In this document: positions 1 to 8,362 of the stretch, piece after piece
Layout: each line of letters begins with the position of its first letter
Position numbering within the stretch: position 1 is the stretch's first letter
DNA from: Acidobacteriaceae bacterium
Lineage (GTDB): Bacteria > Acidobacteriota > Terriglobia > Terriglobales > Acidobacteriaceae
Direction: 5' to 3'
Length of the DNA: 64,000 nt
Assembly: GCA_025462885.1 (NCBI GenBank)
Contig: JAOAPN010000006.1
Location: 248,001-312,000, forward strand
Made by a program: the position numbers and the translations under genes
Notes under the pieces: model-generated
The model's input: only the letters and a program-made list of their open reading frames with translations
Told to the model about the DNA's origin: nothing
Database searches by the model: none

Positions 1-2
1 CC

Positions 3-692
3 GTCGACCGCCGCTCCGAGATCGTCCGCGACGAGCTGGTGCAGCTCTATCTCGCCCGTCCCGCGGGGGGACGCAAGCAGGCGACGCTTACCAGCGAACT
101 GGGCTCCAACGTCCTCTTTGAGTCGTTCGACCCGCGTAACGCAACGCTCGAACCCGAGTACTACGGCGACGTCGACGTCGAGAAGTACGCCATTCGCAAG
201 CCGCTCATTTACTTCTGGCAGATGTTCGACCGCTCACCCGTCGGCCTCAACCACTGGCTCGGCTTCCGCTTCCGCTGCATGCTCGGCCGCCACATCTTCC
301 GGCATCTCGGCAAGGGCGCCAAGATCTTTCATAACGTCGAATTCACCTACGGCTACAACCTCACCATCGAAGACAACTGCACCATCCACAAGAACGTGAT
401 GCTGGACGACCGCGGCGAGATCATCCTCCACGAAGGCACCAGCGTCTCCGACTACGCGAACATCTACTCCCATAGCCACAACATCAACCAGCAGGCGGAC
501 GTGATCAACAAGGTCACCGAACTCGGCCCGCGCGCTCGTGTGACGTACCACGCAACAGTCCTGGCCGGAGCGAACGTCGGCGAGAACGCCATGCTCGGAG
601 CGATGGGGGTAGCCACGCGTCCCGTTCCTGCAGGCACCGTCTCCGTGGGGATTCCCGCCCATGTCCAGCGCGAAAAAGACCCGACGGCTTAA
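3..692 (+). CDS. Hexapeptide-repeat acyltransferase (5' end outside window)
   Basis: The frame is open to the window edge, so the GTG at 39 in the ORF track is probably internal and the gene begins upstream. From about residue 95 of the visible part, short imperfect hexapeptide turns (NLTIEDNCTIHKNV, then VLAGANVGENAMLGA) indicate a left-handed beta-helix O-acyltransferase of the maltose/galactoside acetyltransferase type. The segment NIYSHSHN carries the His pair expected near the acceptor site. The end, VSVGIPAHVQ, is typical of these enzymes. Likely role: acetylating a sugar or glycan in the cytoplasm. The substrate cannot be read from sequence. Confidence 0.75.
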   Translation, partial: VDRRSEIVRDELVQLYLARPAGGRKQATLTSELGSNVLFESFDPRNATLEPEYYGDVDVEKYAIRKPLIYFWQMFDRSPVGLNHWLGFRFRCMLGRHIFRHLGKGAKIFHNVEFTYGYNLTIEDNCTIHKNVMLDDRGEIILHEGTSVSDYANIYSHSHNINQQADVINKVTELGPRARVTYHATVLAGANVGENAMLGAMGVATRPVPAGTVSVGIPAHVQREKDPTA

Positions 693-768
693 AGACCCTA
701 CGGCTTAGGCAAACGAATCCGTGGCGGCATGTCTTCGTCAGTACGGTTGCTCAAATGCTCAAAGGTTA

Positions 769-864
769 TTCGGAAAGGCACAGCTTCAGCCATGCCAAAA
801 GCCGAGGGATCCGGAAAAACAAATCAAAATGTGTATCTGCAAACCTGAAGATATGCCCTTCCAA
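769..864 (-). repeat. Degenerate copy of nested-palindrome (MITE-like) element
   Basis: Read in reverse complement, this stretch aligns with the 144-bp nested-palindrome element downstream of the VOC gene. Shared blocks are GGCACAGCTTCAGCCATGCC (intact form GGCACGGCTTCAGCCGTGCC), AAACAAATCAAAATGTG and CCTGAAG..TGCCCTTCCAA. The central long hairpin arm is missing, which looks like an internal deletion. It lies between convergent genes. ORFs drawn through it (721-927 and 786-971) are not convincing genes. Confidence 0.6.
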
Positions 865-935
865 AACACTAAGTGTTTAGCGGAAAAGCAGGCGCTTATA
901 GTGGATTTATCAAAGGCGTATAGCTGAAAGAAGGC

Positions 936-998
936 AAGTGCCAAGGCGCCCTGACGCCGGGCAGGCGCCACTTCGTGGGGTCTTGGACGCTTCGCGTA
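936..998 (+). repeat. Convergent-gene hairpin repeat, copy A
   Basis: One of four copies of a ~62-bp unit beginning AAGTGCCAAGGCGCCCTGA and ending GGACGCTTCGCG. It contains a GGCGCC-based stem followed by small hairpins CCAC-TTC-GTGG and ACGC-TTC-GCGT. This copy sits between the acyltransferase and the convergent cNMP-binding gene and could end transcription from both sides. The rest of the 693-1033 gap holds only the degenerate nested-palindrome element. Confidence 0.75.
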
Positions 999-1033
999 AT
1001 GGGAACAACTTTACAGCGAGGGGGAAATCCTCT

Positions 1034-1867
1034 CTAGCCCAGCTTCTCCCGCAAACGGTCGTCTACGTCTCCGATCTTGTCGGTCAGCAGGTTCAGCTTC
1101 TTCGCGAGCCCTTGAATCTCGGACTCGGCGCGCCGGTTGACCTCGTAGTCCAACTCGCCGCGCAGACGGTCCTTGGTGTCCTGCCGGTTCTGGCTCATCA
1201 TGATCACCGGAGCCTGGATCGCGGCCAGCATCGACAGGAACAGGTTCAACAGGATGAACGGATAAGGATCCCAGGCCTTCCCGCGCAGCGCGATATTCAA
1301 TGCCGTGTAACTTACCAGCACCACGCCAAACGAGATGATGAAGTACCAGGAGCCGCCAAACTTCGCCACCGAGTCGGCGACCCGATTGCCGAAGGTAGCC
1401 TCTTCGTCGATGATTTCGTTCGGGTTGCGGCTCGCGCGGATTCTCACTAACTGCTGGTGGGCGTGGAGTTGCCGAGCCAGCACGGTCAACATATCCATGC
1501 CGGCCATCGGTTTGCGCTGCAGCAGAATCGTTATATCGTTGCGGTCCACCTCCAGGCAGACCGTCTCTTCGAGAGCCAGGGCGTTGGTCTGGTGTACGGT
1601 CTGCTCCAGCATGGAGGCGAAGCCGAACAGGTCGCCGTGCCCCGGCGTGTCAACCAGAACCTCCTGGCCGTCCTCGTCAAAGGTACTGACTGTCACACTG
1701 CCGGACATCATCACGTAGCCCTGGCCGCCTACATCGCCAATTTTGTAGATCCGCTGCCGTGCTGCGAACTTCCGCAACTCCACCTGCGACGCCAATACTG
1801 CTACTTCTTCGTCATCCAGCAGCGTAAACAGCGGAATATGCCTTAATTCACTTGGATCACAAGCCAT
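1034..1867 (-). CDS. Cyclic-nucleotide-binding domain / DUF1003 membrane protein
   Basis: 277 residues. Residues ~10-115 form a cNMP-binding (Crp-like) beta-barrel (IPLFTLLDDEEVAVLA, GDLFGFASML). Residues ~150-255 are a DUF1003 domain with two membrane segments (WYFIISFGVVLVSYTAL, PFILLNLFLSMLAAIQAPVI) and its signature MMSQNRQDTKDRLR, then a charged C-terminal helix. There is no helix-turn-helix, so it is a membrane sensor or structural protein rather than a Crp regulator. Its ligand is unknown. The ATG has a good GAGGTGAG site just upstream. Confidence 0.8.
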   Translation of the reverse strand: MACDPSELRHIPLFTLLDDEEVAVLASQVELRKFAARQRIYKIGDVGGQGYVMMSGSVTVSTFDEDGQEVLVDTPGHGDLFGFASMLEQTVHQTNALALEETVCLEVDRNDITILLQRKPMAGMDMLTVLARQLHAHQQLVRIRASRNPNEIIDEEATFGNRVADSVAKFGGSWYFIISFGVVLVSYTALNIALRGKAWDPYPFILLNLFLSMLAAIQAPVIMMSQNRQDTKDRLRGELDYEVNRRAESEIQGLAKKLNLLTDKIGDVDDRLREKLG

Positions 1868-1959
1868 CTCTCACCTCAATCGGTCGCATACCCTAAACAT
1901 ACGGGTCAAATCACGCAAAGCCCATACTCTGTCTGCAGTCTTTCGGTAAGCTAACAAAT

Positions 1960-2661
1960 ATGAGTCAGAGTGTCGTCCTCATCCTGTTTCAAGTTGTGGT
2001 TCTTATCCTTGCTTTCAGCGTGCACGAGTGCGCCCACGCCTGGACCGCCTGGCGTCTCGGCGATCCGACGGCCAAGATGCTCGGCCGCGTCACGCTCAAT
2101 CCTCTCAAGCACCTGGACCCCTTCGGCTCGGTTCTCTTTCCGTTGATCGGCCTGGTCTACGGCGGCATGTTGTTCGGCTGGGCCAAGCCCACGCCCGTAA
2201 CGGCCCGGAACTTCAAGCACTACCGCCGCGACGACATCCTGGTCACGCTGGCCGGTCCCGCCAGCAACCTGCTCTCGGCCTCCCTTGCTCTCACGCTGCT
2301 GCTGATCCTGAAGCACGTTATCGCTGGCGGCCAGATTGCCGTGATCACCGCCATGGCCCTTGCCTCGCACTATCCCGGCGTCTCCACCGAAAACCTGCCT
2401 GCGCTGTTTCCCGTCGCGCTCTTCCTGTACTACGTGATCCTGATCAACCTGGTGCTGTTCGTCTTCAACCTGATTCCGGTGCCGCCGCTCGACGGCAGCA
2501 ACATTCTCCGCCACTTCCTGCCCTACAAGGCGCTCCAGGTCTACGACCGCATCGGCATGTTCGGGATGTTCTTCATCATGATCCTGGGCGGAAGCTTCAT
2601 CGTCCGCATCTTCCTGACCCCGCTTCGCAACACCTTTGACACCATCCTCTTCACTCTCTGA
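1960..2661 (+). CDS. Site-2 protease family (M50) intramembrane metalloprotease
   Basis: 233 residues with several hydrophobic segments. HECAHAW near residue 23 is the zinc-binding HExxH motif inside the first membrane helix. NLIPVPPLDGSNILRHFLP near residue 165 is the N-P/V-x-D-G motif supplying the third zinc ligand. This short form lacks PDZ domains, as in SpoIVFB-like site-2 proteases. It lies directly upstream of trpS and scpA, an order often seen in bacterial genomes. The substrate is unknown; sigma-factor regulators are known substrates for the family. Confidence 0.88.
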   Translation: MSQSVVLILFQVVVLILAFSVHECAHAWTAWRLGDPTAKMLGRVTLNPLKHLDPFGSVLFPLIGLVYGGMLFGWAKPTPVTARNFKHYRRDDILVTLAGPASNLLSASLALTLLLILKHVIAGGQIAVITAMALASHYPGVSTENLPALFPVALFLYYVILINLVLFVFNLIPVPPLDGSNILRHFLPYKALQVYDRIGMFGMFFIMILGGSFIVRIFLTPLRNTFDTILFTL

Positions 2662-2752
2662 TCCGGCGCCGCATCTGCCCGCCTTTCCTCGTCCGAACCG
2701 GCAGTCCAGCGCCATTTCCCGTATCATCAATCCTTGAACCTATCTGACCCTG

Positions 2753-3931
2753 ATGCCCGGCATGCCTGAACAAAACTCCATCGCACCGCGCCCCCGTGTC
2801 CTCTCCGGCATGCGTCCGACCGGCCGTCTCCACCTCGGCAACTACATGGGTGCCCTGTACAACTGGGTCCAGCTCCAACACCAATACGAGTGCTACTTCT
2901 TCATCGCGGATTACCATGCGCTGACGACCGATTACGCGAACACTGCACCCTTGATGGAAAACATCCGCGAAGTTGCGCTCGATTTTCTCGCTGGTGGCCT
3001 CGACCCGAATCTATGCACGCTGTTCGTCCAAAGCAAGGTTCCCGCGCACTTCGAATTGCATACCCTGCTCAGCATGATCACCCCGGTGACCTGGCTCGAG
3101 CGTGTCCCGACGTACAAGGACCAGCAGGAGCAACTCAAAGAGAAGGACCTCGCCACCTACGGCTTTCTTGGCTACCCCCTTCTCCAGACCGCCGATATTC
3201 TTGCGTATCAGCCCAAGTACGTCCCCGTAGGCAAAGACCAGGAGGCCCACGTCGAGATCACGCGGGAGATCGCGCGACGCTTCAACTCCCTCTACCCTGG
3301 TCGTTTTTCTTTTGGACCTGAAGCCGCCCCATGGGAATTGGAGGCCGTCAAGACCAAGGCGCGCAAGATCGCGGGCCAACCCGACAAGGTTCATTTCACG
3401 ACCCATGAACTCGTCCAGGCGGCGCACCAGACCAAGCTGAAATCACCCTACGTCGTTGAGACCATCTTGCCGGAACCCGAAGTGCTTCTCACGCCTTCGC
3501 CCAAGCTGCCGGGCCTTGACGGCCGCAAGATGTCGAAGAGCTACAAGAACACCATCCTGCTCTCCGAGCCGGAAGCCGATCTCCGAGCCAAGCTTAAGAC
3601 CATGGTGACCGACCCGGAACGCATCCGTCGCACCGATCCGGGTAATCCCGACGTCTGCCCCGTCTTCGACCTCCACAAGGTCTTCTCCTCGGAAGAGACG
3701 CAGCTTACGGTACGGGAGGGTTGCACGACCGCCAGCATCGGTTGCATCGAGTGCAAAGGCTGGCTCGCCGACACCGTCGTAATTCAGCTCGCTCCTATCC
3801 AGGAGCGCCGTCGCTATTACGAGACGCATCTCGTTGAAGTTGATGAAATCTTTGCTGCGGGAAATCTCCGCGCTAACGCACGTTCAGCCCAGACGATGAA
3901 GGAAGTACGAGACGTCGTAGGTCTCCCTTAA
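2753..3931 (+). CDS. trpS: Tryptophanyl-tRNA synthetase
   Basis: Class Ic aminoacyl-tRNA synthetase that charges tRNA-Trp in the cytoplasm. SGMRPTGRLHLGNYMGA contains the HIGH-type ATP signature (HLGN), and GRKMSKSYKN is the KMSKS loop near residue 262. DILAYQPKYVPVGKDQ.HVE and IGCIECKGWLAD are family landmarks. At 392 residues it is longer than the usual ~330, mostly through an insertion between the Rossmann half and the KMSKS region (APWELEAVKTKARKIAGQPDKVH). An ATG three codons downstream (MPEQN) is an alternative start. Only 3 bp separate it from scpA, so they are probably co-transcribed. Confidence 0.95.
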   Translation: MPGMPEQNSIAPRPRVLSGMRPTGRLHLGNYMGALYNWVQLQHQYECYFFIADYHALTTDYANTAPLMENIREVALDFLAGGLDPNLCTLFVQSKVPAHFELHTLLSMITPVTWLERVPTYKDQQEQLKEKDLATYGFLGYPLLQTADILAYQPKYVPVGKDQEAHVEITREIARRFNSLYPGRFSFGPEAAPWELEAVKTKARKIAGQPDKVHFTTHELVQAAHQTKLKSPYVVETILPEPEVLLTPSPKLPGLDGRKMSKSYKNTILLSEPEADLRAKLKTMVTDPERIRRTDPGNPDVCPVFDLHKVFSSEETQLTVREGCTTASIGCIECKGWLADTVVIQLAPIQERRRYYETHLVEVDEIFAAGNLRANARSAQTMKEVRDVVGLP

Positions 3932-3934
3932 CCA

Positions 3935-4960
3935 ATGCCCGAAGAGAACCTTCAACCCGAGCGTCCCACCGATTCTGCCCTGGAGTCGGACACTGTTCCA
4001 GAGCAGGAGACGCCAGTTTCTGTTGCTGATGCCCAGGCTACTGCTGTCTCAGCCGAGCCGGAGACACCGACCGAAGTCCATGCCCCCTTCGCCCTCGAGC
4101 CCAAGCCGATCGCTCCACCGACGGAGCCGAAGCGCCCCACGGCTGAAAAAGAAGAGGCCTCGCAGTCTCCCTTCTCGATCACCGTGGGTCAGGTCTACGA
4201 CGGGCCTTTCGATCTTTTGCTGGACCTGATCCGCAAGCAGAATATCGACATCTACGACATTCCAATCGGCCGTATCACCAGCCAGTTTCTCGAGTACACC
4301 CATCACCTGAAGCAGACGGACGTTGATGCTGCCGGCGAGTTCATCTACATGGCTTCGCTGCTGATCCACATCAAGTCGAAGACGCTGCTGCCGCGGGACC
4401 CGTCCGATCCGACCGGAGCCGACTCCGAAGATCCTCGCCGTGAGCTGGTCGAGCGCCTGCTCGAGCACGAGCGCTTCAAAGCCGCCGCGCAGATGCTGAT
4501 GCAGAAGCAGCAGATCGAAGAAGCCACCTGGACGACCCCCGGCCTGCGGAACTTTCGCCGCGACATCGGGGAAGGCAACGGTCCCACCCTGGACGAAGAC
4601 CGCGAGGTCGCAGCCGATACCGTCGACCTCGTCCGCGTCTTTCAGGAGATTCTGGAACGGCTTCGCGCCCGTCCCATCCTCAACGTCGACGAGGAGTCCG
4701 TCACTGTCGCCCAGATGATCGACTACGTGAAGCGCCGCCTCATCATGGAAGACAAGCCGGTCTCGCTCCGACGCCTGCTGCACAATACCCACACCGAGCG
4801 CGCGTTGATCTGCATGTTCCTGGCGATGCTGGAGCTGGTTCGGCTGCAGGCGGTCCTGCTGCATCAGCCAGTTCTGCAGGGGGATATTTTGATCAAGAAG
4901 ACAGACAACTTCGATACTGTGTTTGCCGATCAGCAAAGCACGCGGGATGACTGGCGATAG
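3935..4960 (+). CDS. scpA: Segregation and condensation protein A
   Basis: ScpA is the kleisin that bridges the two SMC heads in the bacterial condensin Smc-ScpAB. The core begins near residue 80 (VGQVYDGPFDLLLDLIRKQNIDIYDIPI) and includes FIYMASLLIHIKSKTLLPRD, the helix that contacts the SMC neck. The C-terminal winged helix ends at LLHQPVLQGDI. The first ~75 residues are an extra Pro/Glu/Ala-rich acidic tail not found in typical ScpA. scpB is not adjacent but lies 4.3 kb downstream, past inserted genes. Confidence 0.93.
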   Translation: MPEENLQPERPTDSALESDTVPEQETPVSVADAQATAVSAEPETPTEVHAPFALEPKPIAPPTEPKRPTAEKEEASQSPFSITVGQVYDGPFDLLLDLIRKQNIDIYDIPIGRITSQFLEYTHHLKQTDVDAAGEFIYMASLLIHIKSKTLLPRDPSDPTGADSEDPRRELVERLLEHERFKAAAQMLMQKQQIEEATWTTPGLRNFRRDIGEGNGPTLDEDREVAADTVDLVRVFQEILERLRARPILNVDEESVTVAQMIDYVKRRLIMEDKPVSLRRLLHNTHTERALICMFLAMLELVRLQAVLLHQPVLQGDILIKKTDNFDTVFADQQSTRDDWR

Positions 4961-4972
4961 GAATTATTTCCC

Positions 4973-5034
4973 TTACGCGAAGCGTCCAATACCCCACGAA
5001 GTGGCGCCTGCCCGGCGTTAGGGCGCACTTGGCA
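4973..5034 (-). repeat. Convergent-gene hairpin repeat, copy B (inverted)
   Basis: Reverse complement reads TGCCAAGTGCGCCCTAACG...GGACGCTTCGCGTAA, very close to copy A. It begins 12 bp after the scpA stop and faces copy C across ~95 bp. Between B and C is an imperfect hairpin (ATCCACCCTG / CAGGGCGGAT). Confidence 0.75.
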
Positions 5035-5130
5035 GTTGAGTCTTGAAATAAGTCTTGAAAGATAAAAATCCACCCTGCGAGCCGAAGCCAGGGCGGATGG
5101 TTTCAAAAGATATCGTTGAAGATTAATTAC

Positions 5131-5187
5131 GAAGGGCGCCCTAACGCCGGGCGGGTGCCACTCCGTGGGGCGCTGGCGCTTCGCGTT
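5131..5187 (+). repeat. Convergent-gene hairpin repeat, copy C
   Basis: Reads GAAGGGCGCCCTAACGCCGG...CGCTGGCGCTTCGCG, the most diverged of the four copies. It is in opposite orientation to copy B, so B and C form a large inverted pair between the convergent scpA and PEP-CTERM genes. Confidence 0.7.
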
Positions 5188-5197
5188 TGAGAACAGC

Positions 5198-6208
5198 CTA
5201 TTTCGTTGACATCTTGCGTCGTACAGCAGCGGCCAGCGACATCATGCCTGTTCCCATCAACATCAACGTCCCAGGTTCCGGGACAGGAGAGCCAGGATCG
5301 TAAGGCAGCGTACCGGTGAACTCCACGTTATGGACTTCGCCGGTCTGGCCGATCTGCGCTGCGATAAACGTTCCACCCATCTGCGAACCACCCGTCAGGA
5401 TTGCGAACGGGGCCAGGATCGACGCGTTGAACTGGGCGTTGATCGTGACCGTCTGGGCCGTGGAGAAGTTGAACAGGATGTTGGCGTTCGCCGCGCTGTC
5501 GCCTGAGGTCTGGTTGCCGTTGTAGTACAGGCCCGTTCCAAGGGTTACGTTCACTCCGTCGACGTTTACGATGATGGTCGAGCCAGCCGGAGCCTCGATG
5601 TCGATGTTGTGATTCGTGTCCGCGAACTGGGCTGCGGTGAGGTTGAAGATGTTCAACGTCGTGCTTGTGCCTTTCAGCACCAGCCATGACGGGTTGTGGC
5701 CGGGCTGGTTCGTCCCCAGGACGACACCGTTGGCGGTCTGTCCGGCGAGCAGCATGGTCTCAAGGTCCAGCGCTGTGCGGAGAGCGTTGAAGTCGATCCC
5801 CGAGCTGCCGCTTGCGACCCGGTGGCCGCCGTCGTTGAAGTTGATATTTCCGTTCGAACCCGGTGCAAAGGCATTTCCGCCGCCGTTCATATTGAAGCTC
5901 TGTCCGGCAACCAGGCCGTTGGTCGAAACCAGTCCGTAGGTGGCGAGCGAGCCGTAGGGGTCGTTGTTGAGGGAACTGCCGATCGTCGTTCCGTACAACA
6001 CCTTGTCGGCGGCGGCTACACGTCCGGTCACGTCGGCGTTTGTCCCGATGGTGCCTGCAATCACTGTCACTCCATGGGAGTCGACTGTTCCAAGAGCGAC
6101 CAGGTTATACGCGCTGGCGACGCCAAACGGGGCGAGAGAATCGGCATGCGCAGCCGCGGCGCCGGCGGCCATGGTGAGCACGAGCAGGGAAAGAGATTTT
6201 CTGAACAT
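5198..6208 (-). CDS. Choice-of-anchor A family protein with PEP-CTERM sorting signal
   Basis: 336 residues. A Sec signal peptide (MFRKSLSLLVLTMAAGAAAAHA) is followed by a choice-of-anchor A-type domain: YNLVALGTVDS..GTNADVTGRVAAADKV near residues 35-70, then a Gly/Asn/Thr-rich beta region. The C-terminus is a textbook PEP-CTERM tripartite signal: VPEPG, a hydrophobic stretch (TLMLMGTGMMSLAAAV), then RRK. Such proteins are recognised and cleaved by an exosortase, and one is encoded near the end of this window. Likely a surface or EPS-associated protein; the ligand is unknown. It sits between scpA and pit, a position that looks like an insertion. Confidence 0.9.
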   Translation of the reverse strand: MFRKSLSLLVLTMAAGAAAAHADSLAPFGVASAYNLVALGTVDSHGVTVIAGTIGTNADVTGRVAAADKVLYGTTIGSSLNNDPYGSLATYGLVSTNGLVAGQSFNMNGGGNAFAPGSNGNINFNDGGHRVASGSSGIDFNALRTALDLETMLLAGQTANGVVLGTNQPGHNPSWLVLKGTSTTLNIFNLTAAQFADTNHNIDIEAPAGSTIIVNVDGVNVTLGTGLYYNGNQTSGDSAANANILFNFSTAQTVTINAQFNASILAPFAILTGGSQMGGTFIAAQIGQTGEVHNVEFTGTLPYDPGSPVPEPGTLMLMGTGMMSLAAAVRRKMSTK

Positions 6209-6579
6209 ACCCCCCTACAAGCAATTGTCTCTCCAAACGCTATCGCAGCCTTGTCTGGGGAAAATTAGAAAAATGCGTAATTTCTAGCCCACTGAGTGAA
6301 GCAATTTACACAAAAGAGGAAATAAATTCCGACTTAGACACTTTAAGTGCATATTTTGTCGCAGGCCGATTCACATGCAATTGCAGAAAGAGACTGTCAG
6401 ATCGATCAACCCAATTCGTAGACATTGGGACGGACAGGTAGCAGCTCTACCAGGACTCAGCGTCCTGATGCCGCGTTCTTCCGTTCGCTCAGGATTCATG
6501 CCTCTGTAACGCCTCCGTAGCAATCCCGCCCTAGTCTCAACCCACTGCGCGAACTCTCGAACTCAAGGTGATTGATCCC
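6209..6579. other. Divergent intergenic region with several small dyads
   Basis: This separates the PEP-CTERM gene from pit. It is AT-richer than its surroundings. Visible structure: CACTT-T-AAGTG at 6339-6349, perfect palindrome TGCAATTGCA at 6376-6385, and hairpin CAGGAC-tcagc-GTCCTG at 6451-6467. No gene is visible. Confidence 0.5.
6221..6236 (-). promoter_or_regulatory. Weak -24/-12 (sigma54-like) candidate before PEP-CTERM gene
   Basis: The minus strand reads TTGGAGAGACAATTGCT: GG and GC at exact 10-nt spacing with a perfect TTGCT -12 box, but TGGAGA instead of TGGCAC at -24. The predicted start of transcription falls almost on the ATG, which would leave no leader, so this is tentative. 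Confidence 0.25.
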
Positions 6580-8202
6580 ATGGCAACTCCCGTAACCGAT
6601 CCCGCAGCCCTGGCAAGCGGATCCCTCCTGGATCAGAAGCTGGCCAAGTCCAGCCCCGGCAAAGCTGGTCTGGTCGTCTTCGCCCTGATGCTCGTCGGTG
6701 GGCTCTTCTACATCGTCAGCAAGCTTTCGGACGATCTCTCCTTCGTCCATCAGGCATCGATCTACCCCTATGTTCTGCTGGGTCTGGCGCTGCTGATCGC
6801 GCTGGGCTTCGAGTTCGTGAATGGCTTCCACGATACCGCCAACGCCGTCGCGACGGTCATTTACACCCACTCGCTGGAGCCGCATATCGCCGTAGTCTGG
6901 TCGGGGATCTGGAACTTCATTGGAGTGCTCACCAGCTCCGGTGCCGTCGCCTTCGCTATCATCTCGCTGCTGCCCGTCGAGCTGATCCTGAAGGTCAGCA
7001 AGGGGTCAGGCTTCTCGATGGTCTTCGCGTTGCTGGTCGCCGCGATCCTCTGGAACCTGGCGACGTGGTGGCGCGGTCTGCCCGCCTCCAGTTCGCATAC
7101 GATGATCGGCTCGATCCTCGGCGTAGGCGTCGCGAACCAGTTGATGCAGGGCAACTCCGGCACCTCTGGCGTCGACTGGGAACAGGTCACGAAGGTCTTC
7201 AAGGCGCTGCTGATCTCGCCTATCGTCGGTTTCGCCTTCGCAGCCCTGGTCTTCCTGATCTTCAAGGCTGTCGCCAAAGATCCTCGCCTCTACAAGGCTC
7301 CTGAAGGCACGGCACCGCCACCGTTCTATATCCGTGCGCTGCTGGTGCTGACCTGCACGGGTGTCAGCTTCGCCCACGGCTCGAACGACGGCCAGAAGGG
7401 CATGGGGCTGATTATGCTGATCCTGGTCGGAACGGTTCCCACGGCGTACGCGCTGAACCATACCGTTACCGCCGCGCAGATCCAGACCTTCGCTGCCGTC
7501 TCCACGCAGGTCGCGGGAGCGCTCGGAGACTACACCCAGCCCGGAGTCATATTGCAGGAGTCCGGCCCTGAGCTGGAGAAGTTTGTCTCGACGAAGCAGT
7601 ACGAGCCCGCCGTCATCAACGCCTTGCAGCAGATGATTACGGACATCCGCAACGAGGCCACCAGCTACGGCTCCCTCGGACAGGTTCCGCAGAATATGCA
7701 GGCCAACGTCCGCAACCAGATGTACCTCACCAGCGAGACGCTGCGCCTGCTGGGTAAGGCCGAAGGCGCTCCTAAAATGTCCGATGCCGACGTCAAGGCG
7801 ATCGCCAATTACAAGAAATTTCTCGACACCTCCACCAAGTTCATTCCTTCGTGGGTCAAGGTCGCGGTCGCCCTGGCTCTCGGCCTTGGGACGATGGTTG
7901 GCTGGAAGCGCATCGTCGTCACCGTAGGCGAGAAGATCGGCAAGACCCACCTGACCTATGCGCAGGGCGCCTCGGCCGAACTGGTCGCCATGTGCACCAT
8001 CCTCGCCGCCGACGGGTACGGGCTTCCGGTCAGTACGACGCATGTGTTGTCTTCAGGAGTCGCCGGCACGATGGCGGCGAATAGGAGCGGACTCCAGATG
8101 TCGACCATTCGGGATATCGCTGCCGCGTGGATCTTTACGTTGCCCGCCGCTGCGCTCTTGTCCGGATGCCTCTTCTGGGTCTTCAACCTGATCGCAAAAT
8201 AA
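6580..8202 (+). CDS. pit: PiT-family inorganic phosphate transporter
   Basis: Low-affinity cation-coupled phosphate permease of the inner membrane. The two family repeats are visible: GFEFVNGFHDTANAVATVIYTHSLEP near the N-terminus and VSFAHGSNDGQKGMGLIMLI in the middle, plus LPVSTTHVLSSGVAGTM near the end. About 10-12 hydrophobic helices are split by a soluble loop (~residues 310-410) rich in charged residues. The ORF-track GTG at 6568 is less likely than this ATG, because AAGGTGAT forms an SD site in front of the ATG. A strong terminator follows. No phoU-like gene is adjacent. Confidence 0.92.
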   Translation: MATPVTDPAALASGSLLDQKLAKSSPGKAGLVVFALMLVGGLFYIVSKLSDDLSFVHQASIYPYVLLGLALLIALGFEFVNGFHDTANAVATVIYTHSLEPHIAVVWSGIWNFIGVLTSSGAVAFAIISLLPVELILKVSKGSGFSMVFALLVAAILWNLATWWRGLPASSSHTMIGSILGVGVANQLMQGNSGTSGVDWEQVTKVFKALLISPIVGFAFAALVFLIFKAVAKDPRLYKAPEGTAPPPFYIRALLVLTCTGVSFAHGSNDGQKGMGLIMLILVGTVPTAYALNHTVTAAQIQTFAAVSTQVAGALGDYTQPGVILQESGPELEKFVSTKQYEPAVINALQQMITDIRNEATSYGSLGQVPQNMQANVRNQMYLTSETLRLLGKAEGAPKMSDADVKAIANYKKFLDTSTKFIPSWVKVAVALALGLGTMVGWKRIVVTVGEKIGKTHLTYAQGASAELVAMCTILAADGYGLPVSTTHVLSSGVAGTMAANRSGLQMSTIRDIAAAWIFTLPAAALLSGCLFWVFNLIAK

Positions 8203-8220
8203 ACTGCAGGGAATCGACTG

Positions 8221-8253
8221 CGGCGGGCTGCCCTCAGCCCGCCGTTCCGTTTT
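8221..8253 (+). terminator. Rho-independent terminator after pit
   Basis: Perfect 10-bp stem CGGCGGGCTG / CAGCCCGCCG with a CCCT loop, followed by TTCCGTTTT. Confidence 0.8.
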
Positions 8254-8362
8254 GGAACTCATTCTTTAGACTTTAGAAGTCTCGTAGATTGTTCTTTTTG
8301 CTGTCAAATCCGCCGCAGCTCCAAGTAAAATGATAGAGAAGCCGTATCGAGGAGCTACAGTT

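Noticed and set aside
721-971. ORFs 721-927 (+) and 786-971 (-)
   Set aside because: Both run through the degenerate nested-palindrome element and hairpin repeat copy A; no SD site and no protein-like pattern.
1034-1867. Crp-family transcription factor
   Set aside because: The cNMP domain is followed by two membrane helices (DUF1003), not a helix-turn-helix.
7006-8043. 345-codon minus-strand ORF inside pit
   Set aside because: Shadow of a high-GC gene; the plus-strand frame has clear PiT motifs and SD support. The same applies to other long antisense ORFs, e.g. 8922-10229, 10655-11968, 23528-24535, 24695-25810, 40737-41744, 46583-47470.
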